Origin: Halocaridina rubra
Lineage: Eukaryota > Arthropoda > Malacostraca > Decapoda > Atyidae
Reading direction: 5' to 3'
DNA length: 64,000 nt
NCBI GenBank assembly: GCA_037179515.1
Contig: JAXCGZ010013636.1
Coordinates: 1 to 64,000, forward strand
A program made the translations under genes and the position numbers. Below, piece by piece: positions 45,772-59,525 of this stretch. Numbering within the stretch: position 1 is the stretch's first letter; the number at the start of each line of letters is the position of its first letter. The notes beneath the pieces were generated by a model. It did no database searches, had not been told where the DNA came from, and worked only from the letters and a program-made list of their open reading frames with translations.

Positions 45772-46359
45772 CGTCGTCGTTCTCTGCATTATCATCTTGT
45801 ACGTATGGTGTATTTTCATAGAATGACGTATGCGCTTCTCCTTTTCTGAGGAGTTAGTATATTCTTCAAATTACAAATCAATATTGTTGTTTTATCTGTA
45901 AAGAATATTTCATATATATGAAATACAGCTAACCACTACTACTACTACTACTACTATTATTATTATTATTCCAAGTGACATTTTCGAAATATGTGGAAAA
46001 AACAAAAATTTGCAATATTTTCTCAGCATGACGCAATATCACACTGAAGCCAGTATACGCGGCGCCTTATTGTGGTACACATCCTTGCCCTCTCACTCTA
46101 CTCCTGTGTGGTAAAAAGTAAATAAATAAATAAATAAATAAAAGAAATCAGTGCGGAAGAGATTGTCACAGAGGTAGGCATATAAAATAGATACCTGGTA
46201 CCGTTCTTTCATTGGTGTTTGCCATTTTTTTACAAAATTAACGACGGTTGTTCGAAAAGTCTGTCAACGGATTAAGGATATTTCAGCCTTTTATTCAGAA
46301 CATATTGTCCATGCTAGGAATTACAGTATCTATCTATATATCTATTTGTGTTTTTACGT
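45772..46359. other. Intergenic stretch with minor simple repeats
   Basis: Contains an ACT/ATT run at about 45934-45970 and an AAAT tetranucleotide run at about 46108-46142. No gene seen. Confidence 0.45.
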
Positions 46360-46373
46360 GTTTGTGTGTGTGT

Positions 46374-46417
<44 letters not shown>
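46360..46417. repeat. (GT)n microsatellite
   Basis: GT array at the 3' end of the LINE-B chain (reads (AC)n in element sense). Confidence 0.96.
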
Positions 46418-46421
46418 ATAA

Positions 46422-47585
46422 TTACCTAGTTGTGCTCACGGGAAAGAGAACCAAACTCGTAACTTCCCGTCTCCTGGTCGGTTCCAATTTGTACTTAGTG
46501 ATACTTATACTTTTTCTTAAAACTATGGATTGAGTTGGCATTAACTACCTCCTCTCTTAGCGAATTCCAATTATCAGCCACTCTTACACTAAAAACTACT
46601 TCCTTACATCCCGCAAAGAATTTTTTTTTTTTTTTTTTTCAAACTATGACCTCTAGTTCTAGTGCCACCATATCAAAATATCGATCCCTATCCACTTAAT
46701 CATAGCCATGAAAGAATATGAAAACCGTCACCATATCACCCCCTCTTTATTCTAGCTTCGAGTGATGGTACGTCTAATTCCCTCAGGCTCTCCTCCTGCC
46801 ATTGAGTCAAGCTTGGGTCTTCTTGCACTTGTATCCGTTTTCATTACCATACATTTAGAAGTAATGCCTTTCATTAGCCACTTTTCTGACCCCTCATGCA
46901 GACTATTTAGGTCTTCCAGAATTTCTCCACCATTGTTCTCCTCTTTTACTTGCTTCATAATCTTTGCATCATCTGAAAACATATTCATGCATGAATTTAT
47001 AGACTCTGGTAGGTCATTTACATATACAAGGAACAAAAGTGGCCCTAAACCTGAGTCCTGTGAAATCCACTACTATTTCTTCTCCATTCTGTCACTGGGT
47101 GTCTTACTTTTACCCACTGTTCCCTTCCTTCTAAGTAAGTTTTTATGAATTTCAAGACATTTCCAACTATTCTCGCCATTGCTTGCAGTTTCTTAATAAG
47201 TCTTCCGTGTGGGACCGTGTAAAAAGCTTTCTGAAAAAAGCATTTGTATCTGCCCAGCCCTCTCTTTTCCTGTAAGATTCGGCTTACCTCATCATAAAAT
47301 TCTAATAAGTATGTTACTGTTGATCTACCTTCTCTGAAGCCATGTTGTCTCAATGACAAAAAGTTGAAGGATTCCAAATGAAGGGAGATGCGTTTTCTCA
47401 GCACTTTCTCCATAACTTTGCAAACTATGCTGGCCAAGGAAACAGGTCTATAGTTTAGAGCTGTATCCTTCCTTCCCTTTTTGAAGATTGGAACCACGTT
47501 TGCTTGTTTCCAGCATCTTGGAATCTCCCCCTGATTCCAGCGAATTTCAGATATGATACTTATTGCAGCTGATATTAATTTGGCG
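46422..47585 (-). pseudogene. LINE-B copy 1 of a head-to-tail chain
   Basis: Minus-strand RT (RPVSLASIVCKVMEK, HGFREGRSTVTY, a damaged [28 protein letters not shown] in place of FADD) ends in an internally deleted C-terminal region and the 3' UTR. A large deletion fuses the FNTSKC region to the C-terminal RGDMV region near 46760-46800. The 5' truncation meets the next copy's tail at about 47586. Confidence 0.85.
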
Positions 47586-47871
47586 TATGTGATTACCTAA
47601 TTGTGCTTACGGGAAAAGCCCCTAGCCCGTAATTTCCGTCTCCTGGTCAGTTCCATTTTGTTCCTAGTGATACTCATCATACTTGTCCTTAAACCTGTGG
47701 ATTGAGTTAGCATTAACTCACTCCATTAGCAACGACATTTACGCTAAAATAGTACCTTCTTACATCCTGCAAAGAAGTTTTCTCACGAAGCTTCTGACTA
47801 TTACCTCTAGTACTAGTGCCAGCCATATCAAAATATCGATACCTATCCACTCTGTGTCATAACCATGTGTA
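47586..47871 (-). pseudogene. LINE-B copy 2 of the chain, 3' end only
   Basis: About 285 bp comprising the last ~60 codons (degenerate, with a deletion) plus the 3' UTR and GTGATTACCTAATTGTG tail. Truncated at its 5' side where copy 3's tail begins. Confidence 0.85.
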
Positions 47872-50808
47872 ATAACCTAATTGTAATTACCTAATTGTGT
47901 TCACGGGAAAGAGCCCAAAGCTCGTATCTTCCCGTCTCCTGACCGGTTCCATATTCTACTTAGAGATACTTATCATACCTGTCCTTAAAACTATGGATTG
48001 AGATAGCATTAACTACCTCCTCGCTTAGCGAATTCCAACTATCAACTACTCTTACACTGAAAAAGTATTTCCTTACATCCTGCAAAGAAGTTTTCTTACG
48101 AAGCTTCAAACTATGACCTCTAGTTCTAGAGCCAGCCATATCAAAATACCGATCCCTATCCACTCTATCATAACCATGAAGGAATTTAAAGACTGTCACC
48201 TTATCCCACCTCAATCTTCTAGCTTCGAGTGATGGTAAGTCTAATTCCCTCAGCCTCTCATCATAACTGAGATTGCGTATTTCTGGCACCAGTTTTGTGG
48301 CATGTCTTTGAACTTTTTCAAGCTTAGCTATGTGCTTTTTCAAGTGCGGATTCCAAAAGGGGCTGCATATTCGAGTTTTGGCGTCACATATGTTACATAA
48401 ATATTTCTGAACATTTCCTTGTCCATGTGCCTTACGGCTACCCTTACATTTGATAAGAATGCATATGTTGCCCTTACTATGCCATTTATATGTATTTATG
48501 GAGACAAATCTGCCAGTATGTTTACTCCTAGATCTCTCTCATTTTCTGTCTCTTGAAGTTGTACTCCAGCCACCGAGTAGTCAAGCTTGGGCCTTCTTGC
48601 ACTTGTACCCATTCTCATTACCTTACATTTTGAAGTACTGAATTTCATTAGCCACTTTTCTGACCACTCATGCAGACTATTTAGATCTTCCTGAAGTTCT
48701 CTACCATTGTTTTCGTTTTTTACTTTCTTCACAATCTTACATCATCTGCAAACATATTCATGAATGAATTCACAGACTCTGGTAGGTCATTTACATATAC
48801 AAGGAACAAAAGTGGCCCTAAAACTGAACCCTGTGGAACTCCACTACTAACTCTTCTTCATTCAGACACTGAGTGTCTTACTCTAACCCTCTGTTCCCTT
48901 CCTTCTAAGTAAGTTCTTATCCATTCCAAGACATTTCCACCTATTCTAGCCATTGCTTGCAGCTTCCTAATAAGTCTCCCATGTGGAACAGTGTCAAATG
49001 CTTTCAGGAAGTCTAGGAATATGCAATCTGCTCAGCCCTCTCCTTCCTGTAAGATTCGGCTTACCTCATCATAAAATTCTAATAAGTTTGTTACTGTTGA
49101 TCTACCTTCTCTGAAGCCATGTTGCCTCAATGACAAAAAGTTGAAGGATTCCAATTGAAGAGAGATATGTTTCCTTAGGAGTTTCTCCATAACTTTGCAA
49201 ACTATGCTGGTCAAGGAAACTGGTCTATAGTTCAGCGCCATATCCCTCCTTCCCTTTTTGAAGATAGGTATCACATTCGCTTGTTTCCAGCATCTTGGAA
49301 TCTCCCCTGACTCCAGTGACTTTTTAAATATGATACCCAGTGCCACTGATATTGAGTTTGTGCATTTTTTAAGTACATGAGGGGAAATGTCATTAGGACC
49401 TGTAGCTTTATGAACATCTAAATCCATCAGCGTTTTGCATGCCTCTGTGGCTGTAAGGTTGATGTTCTCTAATTCCGGCCTTTGAGCTTCTATTTCTGCA
49501 ATCTGAGGGGATGGGGTATTTTCTACTGTAAATACTGACTGAAACTCCTTGTTCAATTCTTTGCAGATCTCTTCATCCGTCTCAGTGATGCTTCCATCCG
49601 CTCTCTTTAGCCTTAAAACCTGTTCTTTTACCTTCAGTTTTTCTCTGATAAACTGTGGAAAAGCTTGGGATTTTCTTTAGCCTTCCTGGTGATGTCCCTC
49701 TCATAGTCTCTCTCTGCCTCTCTCCTTTTACTTAGGTAGTCATTTCTTGCTCTTTTGTAGGTTTGCCAGGCATTTATGTTTTTTCTCCTCCTATACCTTT
49801 TCCAGCATTTGTCTCTCCACTCCTTAGCTCTTTTACACTCATTATCCAACCATTTCTCTCTGGCATGAATTACACCTACTTTGGTGACAGGTATGAAGCA
49901 ATCTACTATCTTCCCATATTTCTCACAAAAGATGTCATACATTTCTTGTACAGATTTGATGTAAATTAAGGTTCTCTGTACAATAACTGCAATAAAGCTC
50001 ATTCATTTTGATGTAATCTCCATTCTCCAATATCCTCCTCATGTCCTCAGTGCCTCTACTCTCAGGCAGAATATCTTCAATGATATACTCCATCAACAAC
50101 ACACAGCGGTCACTCTTTCCAATTGGTGGTTCATACTCAATTTTTTCAATATCCAACACATTATCTGTGAATACTAGACCAAGTAGTGATGGCTCATCCC
50201 CACCCCTGGCCCTCGTTGGTTCCATTACATGTTGGTGTAGGAAATTCTCTTGTACGCAATCTAGGAATCTTGCCCCGAATGAGTCCTCACCACTGTGTGG
50301 GTCAAGATTTATCCAATCTATCTCTTTTTGATTAAAATCTCCCATAATCAAAATCCTACATTTTCTCTCCCGTGCCATGTTAACAACTGAGTTTATGACT
50401 TCAATAGTACCTATATGAGTTTCTTCATAAACTTCTAGCCTATTCTGGTTCCTTGGTGGGTTATATACAACAGTTATTATAATGCTCTCTGACCAGTATT
50501 TATGCGAGCAACAAGAAATTCCTTGAAATCACTTTCTATAGCCAAGTTTATTTGTTCAACTTGAATCCATTCACTTATGAGCAGTGCTATCCCTCCACCA
50601 GTTCTCTCAGATCTTTCAACCCTTAATATTCTGAAGCCCTTAGGAGAAGCTGTGACACTGTTTATGTCCTCACTCAGCTCAGTCTCTGTAATTGCTACTA
50701 TATCTGCCTTACTGTTGTGAATCCTTTTATTTTAACTCTACTGCCTTACCAGCTAATCCATCAGCATTTGTGTATAACAATCTTAATGAGGCCACATCCC
50801 CTGATCTT
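47872..50808 (-). pseudogene. LINE-B copy 3 of the chain, longest copy (endonuclease to 3' end)
   Basis: About 2.9 kb. Endonuclease pieces include ILIMGDFNQKEIDW and GDEPSLLGLVFTD (49935-50378). A basic linker (49634-50002) and the RT follow: HKATGPNDISPHVLKK, RPVSLTSIVCKVMEK, HGFREGRSTVTNLLEF (49032-49556), then thumb and C-terminal parts (47960-48732). The tail has two units of AATTACCTAATTGT-type repeat. Frameshifts separate the pieces. The 5' truncation point abuts (GT)n at about 50812. It is the best copy here for defining the family. Confidence 0.9.
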
Positions 50809-50835
50809 CTGTGTGTGTGTGTGTGTGTGTGTGCG
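50809..50835. repeat. (GT)n microsatellite at LINE-B 5' junction
   Basis: GT array directly at the truncated 5' end of the chain. Confidence 0.93.
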
Positions 50836-51018
50836 TGGAGTAAGTAAAGACAACGACTCCTATTACATTCAATAACATCGTAAATTATAAGGTTTGATTA
50901 TGGTAGTTCTAATATATGTTATATTAGTTTACGTTAATGCCTAAATTAGACTAAGTTAACCTAACCTAACAGTTGACGAGGTTGTTTAATGCACTTGAAA
51001 TCGTTATCTTTACTCAAT

Positions 51019-51039
51019 ACACACACACACACACACACA
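51019..51039. repeat. (AC)n microsatellite, 5' flank of LINE-B
   Basis: AC array directly preceding a plus-strand LINE-B copy. Confidence 0.95.
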
Positions 51040-52197
51040 TTCAGAGAAGGTAGATCAACAGTAACAAACTTATTAGAATTTTATGATGAGGTAAGCCGAA
51101 TCTTACAGGAAAGAGAGGGCTGGGCAGATTGCATATTCCTAGACTTCCAGAAAGCGTTTGACACTGTTCCACATGGGAGACTTATTAGGAAGCTGCAATC
51201 AATGACTAGAATAGGTGGAAATGTTTTAGAATGGATAAAAACTTACTTAGAAGGAAGGGAACAGAGGGTTAGAGTAAGACACTCAGTGTCTGAATGGAGA
51301 AGAGTTAGTAGTGGAGTTCCACAGGGTTCAGTTTTAGGGCCACTTTTGTTCCTTGTATATGTAAATGACCTACCAGAGTCTGTAAATCCATTCATGAATA
51401 TGTTTGCAGATGATGCAAAGATTGTGAAGAAAGTAAAAAACGAGAACAATGGTAGAGAACTTCAGGAGGGTCTAAATAATCTGCATGAGTGGTCAGAAAA
51501 GTGGCTAATGAAATTCAATACTTCAAAATGTAAGGTAATGAGAATGGGTACAAGTGCAAGAAGGCCCAAGCTTGACTACTCGGTGGCTGGAGTACAACTT
51601 CAAGAGACAGAAAATGAGAGAGATCTAGGAGTAAACATACTGGCAGATTTGTCTTCAGAAATACATATAAATGGCATAGTAAGGGCAACATATGTATTCT
51701 TATTAAATGTAAGGGTAGCCGTAAGGCACATGGACAAGGAAATGTTCAGAAATATTTATGTAACCTATGTGAGGCTAAAACTCGAATATGCAGCCCCCTT
51801 TTGGAATCCGCACTTGAAAAAGCACATAGCTAAGCTTGAAAAAGTTCAAAGACATGCCACGAAACTGGTGCCAGAAATACGCAATCTCAGTTATGATGAG
51901 AGGCTGAGGGAATTAGACTTACCATCACTCGAAGCTATAAGAGTGAGGGGAGATATGGTGACAGTCTTTAAATTCCTTCATGGTTATGATAGAGTGGATA
52001 GGGATCGATATTTTGATATGGCTGGCTCTAGAACTAGAGGTCATAGTTTGAAGCTTCGTAAGAAAACTTCTTTGCAGGATGTATGGAAATACTTTTTCAG
52101 TGTAAGAGTAGTTGATAATTGGAATTGGCTAAGCGAGGAGGTAGTTAATGCTATCTCAATCCATAGTTTTAAGGACAGGTATGATAAGTATCACTAA
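51040..52197 (+). pseudogene. LINE-B copy with open RT and C-terminal frame (5'-truncated)
   Basis: About 385 uninterrupted codons starting inside the RT at FREGRSTVTNLLEFYDEV. RT motifs are [38 protein letters not shown] and catalytic FADDAK. The C-terminal domain has RGDMVTVFKFLHGYDRVDRD, GSRTRGHSLKLRKKTSLQD and VVDNWNWLSEEVVNA, ending DRYDKYH. The N-terminal endonuclease and first RT motifs are missing, so it cannot act alone. The 3' UTR runs to about 52273, and (AC)n arrays lie on both sides. It is the least damaged LINE-B copy in the window. Confidence 0.92.
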
Positions 52198-52464
<267 letters not shown>

Positions 52465-52547
52465 TCAGATATCTCTATTGAAGAGTGTATAGAGCAAGTT
52501 GCCGTTGAGGTATACAGGTGTCTTGGATGAATGTGGAATGTTGTGCC

Positions 52548-52548
<1 letters not shown>

Positions 52549-52607
<59 letters not shown>

Positions 52608-52644
52608 CATCATTGGTTTTACTAATAGTATTATTGTTATTATA

Positions 52645-52692
<48 letters not shown>
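52549..52692. repeat. (ATT)n microsatellite, two blocks
   Basis: Two ATT blocks with a short unique linker at about 52607-52645. Confidence 0.95.
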
Positions 52693-53809
<1,117 letters not shown>

Positions 53810-53987
53810 AGTATAGAAAATTCTAATTTATAGTTTTCACACCTTATGATCTCGGATTTTTGCTGGCCTTCAAAAGCATCTTCTGTTGCATTAAAATCAT
53901 CAACTATAAATTTCCTTTGTCAGCTGACACTGTGGCAGATGAATTTAATTCTCTTCTGCTTAATTACTCCATATTCTTTAGCTGTTT

Positions 53988-54029
53988 TAAAGGGCGGTTT
54001 AACCGTTTGACCGTGTAAACCCCCCTTTA
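53988..54029. mobile_element. 42-bp remnant of foldback family P2
   Basis: AAAGGGCGGTTTA at the left and TAAACCCCCCTTT at the right are inverted ends. The right 30 bases (AACCGTTTGACCGTGTAAAC...) match the end of the 210-bp element at 55812-56023. The interior is almost wholly deleted. Confidence 0.6.
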
Positions 54030-54177
54030 GAAGATTCGGTTTACTTTTATAAGCAATGTTTCTCGTATCATATCGGCAGCAAATGCTAATCCTACAGCCT
54101 GTAGGTTTTCAGTGGTTTGGAGTGTACGGAATCCATCATTTGTTCTTCTGGGTATATGTATACTTGCCCTTTGGTTC

Positions 54178-54355
54178 TGGCTAGTACAGTGGTAACGCGC
54201 TGGCTTCGCATTCATGAGGTCGAAAGATCGGTTCCCGTCCAAGACCGAGAGTTTAAGCTGTTTACTGGCAGGAACTGCTGTGGTTGGACACCACAGTGGG
54301 GGGTTGGGGCTTGCCCTGGCTGACGAATACCCATTGTATTGAAATGGAAATAAAG
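54178..54355 (+). repeat. tRNA-derived SINE, family 2, copy 2
   Basis: Same head (TAGTACAGTGG, CGGTTCCCGTCC), body and 3' end (CCATTGTATTGAAATGG, then AAATAAAG) as 13858-14045, with only a few differences. Confidence 0.88.
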
Positions 54356-54729
54356 ATTTATTATATTGCAGACTACTCAACCATTCTGTTCCTCATCTCT
54401 TTTTGTACCTGTTCTTCTGGTCCTTCCAGCATCCAGCGAAGCAGGATGTGCTCCTCTTGTGGAATATCGTATCTTGAGGTTAATTCTTTAATGGAGTCCA
54501 TTTCTTTCTTGTCATCAGAAAAAATTTCTGTGGCGTTACAAATAATTCTATCAGTCTTGTACATGTACTCTGAATATTTAATTTCACTGAGACTTAGCTA
54601 CGTCACTGAGGTATTGACAATATCCTCCTCATTGGATTCTTCAGATGAGAGAAGTGATGGTATTCTCTTATTTTTTCTATCTGACTCATTCACATAGGGT
54701 AACTAACAATATTATTTTCCTCTGACTAT

Positions 54730-55428
54730 TCCTAGTTAGTGTAGCTGTGTCCTTTTTTTGTCTCTTCCTTGTCTCCTGGCATCTATGTATACCTTGTTTT
54801 AAGTTTATTTGTCATCAAGGTTGATCGAGTCAGATAGCTCAGTGTGACAATGAATTTGCAAGGGAAGGTCTTTTGAATGCGAATTGTCAAAATCCTGCTT
54901 CCCCGGCAGGAATTGGAATTCAGCAAGTCAAATCTGTGGGCTTCAGATGGTGAGATAGCCTTATTGAGTGTGGCTAAAATGTTGGATAATGAGAAATTTC
55001 TGCAGTTTTCTCTACTGATTTTCCAGCTTTATCTGTTTAAAGTAAAAAAAAGCTGCTGTCCATCATCTTTCTCAGAGAAAAAGAAATACTGCCTGTCAAG
55101 AGGCCAGTTGCTGATATTGCAAAGGAAGATGATGGAGATGATAATGTCAAGTCAAATATATGAGTTTCCTCTTCTACCTATTTTTCTGCACAGTGTAGGT
55201 ACCTGTGGTAATGACATATTGCATGCGGTCTCCAGCTCACTGTAGGTGCATCTCGTATGTAGTTTTCTTGTATGTAGTTTCTTTTTTACCTTATTTACAT
55301 TTTGCATTCATTATTAAAAAAAAAATCTGAATGATTTCATATATTCCATCTTTTAGGCTAGCTACTTCTTTCACAGATCTTAATATTTTTTTTTCGTATG
55401 TTACTCTACCATGTAGTAGGTTGGTCCA
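54730..55428. other. Intergenic stretch, nothing recognised
   Basis: A plus-strand open frame at 54877-55245 has no recognisable motif and poor support, so no gene is called. Confidence 0.4.
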
Positions 55429-55709
55429 TGGCATCAACCGCCCGTTGCGATACTACAGCTGAAGAGTCTTGTGGATCTAAGTAAGACTGTCCAGGACAGT
55501 TCGATGTTAAGTCTTCCTACAGTTACGGTTCTCTTTCTATGCCTACATTAACACCGATATTCGTTACTCGTCTTATTATCCCTTCACACCTAACAAGTCA
55601 CAATACTCCCCATCTCTGTTTCTCTCTATTTTTTCTTTGCGCCCAGTCCCGACGAGGGTAGATTTGTTTTTATTTTTTTAATATTTTGGCCCGTCCTGGT
55701 GTCACAGTT
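55429..55709 (+). pseudogene. Jockey-like LINE 3' fragment
   Basis: Shares CGCCCGTTGCGATACTAC and CAGTTCGATGTTAAGTCTTCC with the fragment at 23560-24110 (opposite strand) and ends GGCCCGTCCTGGTGTCACAG followed by an A-rich tail. Non-coding. Confidence 0.65.
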
Positions 55710-55811
55710 ATAAAAAAAATAAACAGCAACTTAGATTAAGAACAAAAAATCCTTTGCTAGCAGTATCAATTTGACATGGAATACACTTCTTCCAGTCTGT
55801 ATTGTCCATAG

Positions 55812-56023
55812 CTAAAGGAGGGTATACACGGTCAAACGGTTCGTCGAACGCGGTTCGACAGACAAGTGATGTTTGAACGTGTGAACGGGGTATTTTGTTG
55901 TCGAACACGTTTGACAAACGTGTTCGACAACCAGATACCCCGTTCACACGTTCGATCATCACTTCAAACAGTTGTCTGTCGAACCGCGTTCGACGAACCG
56001 TTTGACCGTGTAAACCCCCCTTA
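55812..56023. mobile_element. Foldback MITE-like element, family P2
   Basis: A ~210-bp inverted repeat. The outer ends are AAAGGAGGGTATACACGGTC and its counterpart GACCGTGTAAACCCCCCTT. The inner arms include GGTTCGTCGAACGCGGTTCG. At the centre GTTGTCGAACACGTTTG is separated from its exact reverse complement by one base. No coding capacity. Flanking TAA/TTA could be a TWA-type target duplication. Confidence 0.8.
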
Positions 56024-57076
<1,053 letters not shown>

Positions 57077-57143
57077 TTTCTTCAAGACCTGTGCACATTT
57101 TGCAGTTTTTTTCTGATTTTTTTTTTATATAAGAATTCTTTTA

Positions 57144-57235
57144 TGATTGTGACACCAGGACGGGCAAAAAAAAAAAAAAAAAAACAGCCCTCATCGGGCC
57201 TGGGCACGAAAATTACATATAGTAAAGATAATCCA
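57144..57235 (-). pseudogene. Jockey-like LINE 3' terminus scrap
   Basis: Minus strand: GTGCCCAGGCCCGATGAGGG, a T run, GCCCGTCCTGGTGTCACAATC. Same terminus as 23560, 55709 and 62224. Confidence 0.65.
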
Positions 57236-57295
57236 CGATATGTGGAAATATTAAAATTTCCAGCATTTTCATATTAAGAGATTCCCTTCCTTCAA

Positions 57296-57298
<3 letters not shown>

Positions 57299-57390
<92 letters not shown>
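57299..57390. repeat. (TA)n microsatellite
   Basis: TA array. Confidence 0.97.
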
Positions 57391-57392
<2 letters not shown>

Positions 57393-57640
57393 AATGAACA
57401 CATTAACATACGTAAAAAATAATCTTCCTTTACCTCTAGCCGGGACTCGAGCCTAAGACACATAATTATTGTGCCAAGGCGCTACTAACTCCTCTGAAAG
57501 TCTAAAACATGAAACAAACCTCACAACTAACTGCTGTGCTAGAGAATGAACACATTCTTTCTGAATGCTATTTGTTCCTATTACAGCTTCTCCCCAATCT
57601 CACTCGTGGCTTCATTGTTGCATTTAATTCAAATCCCATG
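57391..57640 (-). repeat. SINE-like repeat, family 4, copy with long body
   Basis: Minus-strand tRNA-like head with TAGTAGCGCCTTGG and B-box CTCGAGTCCCGG (about 57440-57490). The adjoining plus-strand block AACCTCACAACTAA ... GCTGTGCTAG ... CATTCTTTCTGxATGC ... CTCGTGGCTT recurs at 59370-59525. Confidence 0.55.
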
Positions 57641-57654
57641 CTATTTAGACCCCA

Positions 57655-57790
57655 ATAATAATCAAATAAGCACATTAACATAGTGAAAACAGGAATCATA
57701 CTTTACTACTGACCAAGACTCGAACCTAAGTCTCATGATAAGTGTTCAGGTTCAGGTTGAGTAGCAATGCCTTTACAACGGCGTTTCTCC
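57655..57790 (-). repeat. SINE-like repeat, family 4, diverged copy
   Basis: CACATTAACATA, then minus-strand B-box GGTTCGAGTCTTGG. Parallels the layout at 57395-57510. Confidence 0.45.
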
Positions 57791-58732
57791 TTAAAATGCG
57801 TTTTTATCGTGTTGGCCTTTTGGTTTCTCTCTATAAAATGTCCTTTGTTTTTCTCTTTTGTCTATTTCAAACAGTATTTGTCCTGTTAGGTTTATTTCGT
57901 CCTGAATATATGTGAAAACACATATTCAGAACTCTTGGAGCAAGAATTCTTTGACTTTCAATTCGTTGCAACCTGTACACCACCAACAAAAAAAAAACAA
58001 ACAAAGGAAATGTTTCAGGTCTTCTTCTATCGCACTTTCGCACATTAAACACTTTGTATCATCGCTCTTGTGTCTATTTTTATCTTTCATTTGTAAATTT
58101 TTTGTTCTTGGTTTGTAAAATAAAATAAAGCAACTAATGCTGATCTATTATCAAATAGCTTTTTTTCACTTTTCATGGACTCCTTTATTCCCCTTTTTGC
58201 CAAGTAATTTCTCTTTCGTAATTATGATCATCATTTAGCATAATCAAATTGTAATCAGTCATCCAGTCCAGTATAATTTTGTCAGTTATCATTTATATTT
58301 TGTTTTCCTTGAAATCCTACGTGGCCAGAATTACTCATAATTATTTTCTTCATTTTATTGTGTAATGAACTCTTCTACTTTTTTTTTCCCCTAAATTATT
58401 ATTCCTTTCTTTGTTAAAATTAACCTCCACTGAAAATGGACCAAAACACTAGAGAAAATTTCTCTAGAAATTTGTCCACTAAAAATAAAACATCTTTCAT
58501 TTTACTTTTACACTTTTGTAAAATTTGCTGTTTTTTTTTTTTCTAAATACACACAAGTTACCTCCTCCGTTGTTAGTCTTTTAAATCTCTCATTCTTTCA
58601 ATTACCATGATATCTTAACTTATCTTTACCTTGCTTATAATATTTACATCTAACAATTCTAATTCAGTCATATTACATTTGGCAAATACTTGTACACACA
58701 TTAACTTGAAACTAATTTCTGTCTCCTTCATC

Positions 58733-58736
<4 letters not shown>
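57791..58736. other. Intergenic stretch, nothing recognised
   Basis: T-rich plus strand with many poly-T runs. No supported gene. Confidence 0.45.

Positions 58737-58827
<91 letters not shown>
58737..58827. repeat. (TA)n microsatellite
   Basis: TA array. Confidence 0.97.
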
Positions 58828-58831
<4 letters not shown>

Positions 58832-58842
58832 AACTAGTCACG

Positions 58843-58944
58843 TAGGCCTACTAAGCTCTTGGCCTTGTCTATTAAGATGAATTATTTTTCCTTTAGGCCT
58901 ACTAAGCTCTTGGCCTTGTCTATTAAGATGAATTATTTTTCCTT
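58843..58944 (+). repeat. Exact 51-bp tandem duplication
   Basis: Two adjacent copies of a 51-bp unit starting TAGGCCTACTAAGCTCTTGG, identical as read. Confidence 0.93.
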
Positions 58945-59369
58945 TATTTTTCAGTGACCTCCTTCATTCCTTTTCCTCTTAAATTCTTCTCTAAGGATTT
59001 TGTTTTCTTCTCTTTTTTTCTTGTTAAAGCCAGATAAATTATTATCTTTTTAATTTCATTATCAATATTATTTCTAGATTTTTTTTTCTTTTTGTGATAA
59101 TTTTCCATTTCCTTCTTTCTTCTGTTAACTGTACAAGGGTAGGTCTAGTTTTCCCTTTCCCTTTCTCCTAATATTATGACTTTATATTTAAGTCCTCTAC
59201 TGCTATCCTATACTCTCTGGAAGATTTCTTGACAATGCTTCATATCGTCTTCTTGTTTCTCACTGACCGATTCTTTCTGAGATTCTATAACATTTTCCCT
59301 CCTTTCCTTGTCCTCATTTTCCTTTATTCTGTCCATAGTTTCCTCGGCTGCTCTGTTGATTAATACAGT
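58945..59369. other. Intergenic stretch, nothing recognised
   Basis: Pyrimidine-rich plus strand (TTTTC, CCTTT words). No gene. Confidence 0.45.
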
Positions 59370-59525
59370 ATATTAGTGTGCCAAGGCGCTACTGAGTACA
59401 CAACTGAAGGTCTAAAAAAGAAGCAAACCTCACAACTAAGTGCTGTGCTAGGGAGTGAACGCATTCTTTCTGGATGCCTTTTTGTTCATATTACAGCTTG
59501 TTCCCAACCTCCCTCGTGGCTTATA
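59370..59525 (-). repeat. SINE-like repeat, family 4, headless copy
   Basis: Matches 57465-57615 (GTGCCAAGGCGCTACT ... AACCTCACAACTAA ... GTGAACGCATTCTTTCTGG ... CTCGTGGCTT) but lacks the B-box end. Confidence 0.6.

Larger units (their letters stand above)
53810..54720 (-). pseudogene. Coding-like remnant interrupted by a SINE and a mini foldback element
   Basis: Minus-strand blocks with protein-like composition appear in order. They are PSLLSSEESNEEDIV and DDKKEMDSIKELTSRYDIPQ to MRNRMVE (54373-54720, one stop), then PRRTNDGFRTLQTTENLQAV to IKVNRIF (54027-54170), then TAKEYGVIKQKRIKF and further frames (about 53830-53987). A family 2 SINE (54178-54355) and a 42-bp element (53988-54029) lie exactly at the breaks. 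I do not recognise the protein; a transposon-derived gene is possible. The blocks could also be unrelated chance frames. Confidence 0.3.

Noticed and set aside
54877..55245. 122-codon plus-strand frame
   Set aside because: Looked protein-like at first, but the second half is low-complexity and no family is recognised.
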